Shown: positions 32,282 to 32,536 of the stretch, in pieces | How the letters are laid out: each line of letters begins with the position of its first letter | Position numbering within the stretch: position 1 is the first letter of the stretch | From: Breznakibacter xylanolyticus | GTDB taxonomy: Bacteria > Bacteroidota > Bacteroidia > Bacteroidales > Marinilabiliaceae | NCBI RefSeq assembly: GCF_003254275.1 | Contig: NZ_QKZK01000037.1 | Coordinates: forward strand, 1 to 32,536 | Reading direction: 5' to 3' | Length of the DNA: 32,536 bases | The notes under the pieces: generated by a model | Seen by the model: only the letters and a program-made list of their open reading frames with translations | The model's database searches: none | What the model was told of the DNA's origin: nothing | Program-made: the position numbers and the translations under genes

Positions 32282-32536
32282 GACACAAAGAACCTCACTT
32301 GCACAACAAATGCTTGCTCACGTATCCCACCAGCAGGAGAGTGGGATGAGTGTTGCCCGTTACGCTGCTCAGATTGGCATCACGGCACACAAATTACGCT
32401 ATTGGATCAAGAGATCCAGATCACCGCAAAGAGCGTTTCGCGCCAGCGATTCCGAAATGGCATTTATCAATCTTGGCAGATTGGATTTACCCATCGCCCC
32501 ATCAAATGGTCACAAGGCTTCCGGATGTGACATGCG
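32249..32536 (+). mobile_element. Start of an IS66-family element (right edge)
   Basis: The GH2 similarity stops near 32245 and an IS66-type accessory gene begins at 32280, so the element's left end should lie between these points. GTCCCCCTATCTTTGGTGTC (32250-32269) is a plausible terminal repeat. The far end is outside the window, so neither inverted repeat nor target duplication can be verified. Confidence 0.5.
32280..32536 (+). CDS. tnpA: IS66-type accessory protein TnpA, partial
   Basis: Open frame of 85 codons without stop to the window edge. It reads MTQRTSLAQQMLAHV, then ESGMSVARYAAQIGI, HKLRYWIKR, and SDSEMAFINLGRLDLP. The W..SG.S...(Y/F)...GI....(L/F).YW helix-turn-helix pattern followed by a beta-strand segment is typical of the small OrfA/TnpA protein of IS66 elements. 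A catalytic transposase would be expected further right. Confidence 0.6.
   Translation, partial: MTQRTSLAQQMLAHVSHQQESGMSVARYAAQIGITAHKLRYWIKRSRSPQRAFRASDSEMAFINLGRLDLPIAPSNGHKASGCDM

Overview
The window looks like a chromosomal segment of a polysaccharide-degrading member of the Bacteroidota. The signs are secreted and lipoprotein glycoside hydrolases of Bacteroidota type, BACON domains in front of a GH5 domain, few recognisable Shine-Dalgarno sites, and several promoter candidates of the TAnnTTTG type. A fermentative, xylan- and pectin-using relative of the Marinilabiliales would fit, but the sequence alone does not prove the species.

Left part (1-5090). After a decayed IS1634-like transposase fragment and about 0.9 kb without a recognisable gene come a GH11 xylanase lipoprotein (minus) and a large methyl-accepting chemotaxis protein (plus). 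The gaps hold 7- and 8-bp tandem arrays, REP-like hairpins and a clear terminator.

Central glycan block (5091-24663). An ALDH3-type aldehyde dehydrogenase is followed by two copies of one module: a GH28 pectinase (minus), a divergent AraC-type regulator with two membrane segments, and then a GH127/DUF1680 beta-L-arabinofuranosidase-like enzyme (plus). Each module has one enzyme gene interrupted by a single-base change in a homopolymer (GH127 in module 1, GH28 in module 2). Next come an Sde182-like/DUF1593 protein, a BACON-BACON-GH5 lipoprotein, a GH39 and a GH43, suited to arabinose- and xylose-bearing plant cell-wall glycans. No SusC/SusD pair is present. The main finding is that the two membrane-spanning regulators (TM segment, extracytoplasmic beta-rich domain, TM segment, cytoplasmic HTH_18) each precede a GH127 promoter that carries two TTYTGNMAAANGR sites exactly 21 bp apart, with a -7-like element exactly 30 bp downstream of the second site's start.

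Right part (23770-31958). This is a redox/electrophile island: a soluble AraC regulator, two Crp/Fnr-like regulators, a YgiD-like extradiol dioxygenase, a DUF4405 membrane protein, a 2x[4Fe-4S] ferredoxin, an iron alcohol dehydrogenase, an exported flavodoxin, and the divergent pair qorB/HxlR. A second 21-bp direct-repeat operator (GTRATNNGGGTA twice) occurs both in the AraC-crp divergent region and upstream of the alcohol dehydrogenase, so the soluble AraC probably controls both.

Right edge (31955-32536). The C-terminal end of a GH2 enzyme is cut off by what looks like the start of an IS66-family element, whose accessory gene runs out of the window.
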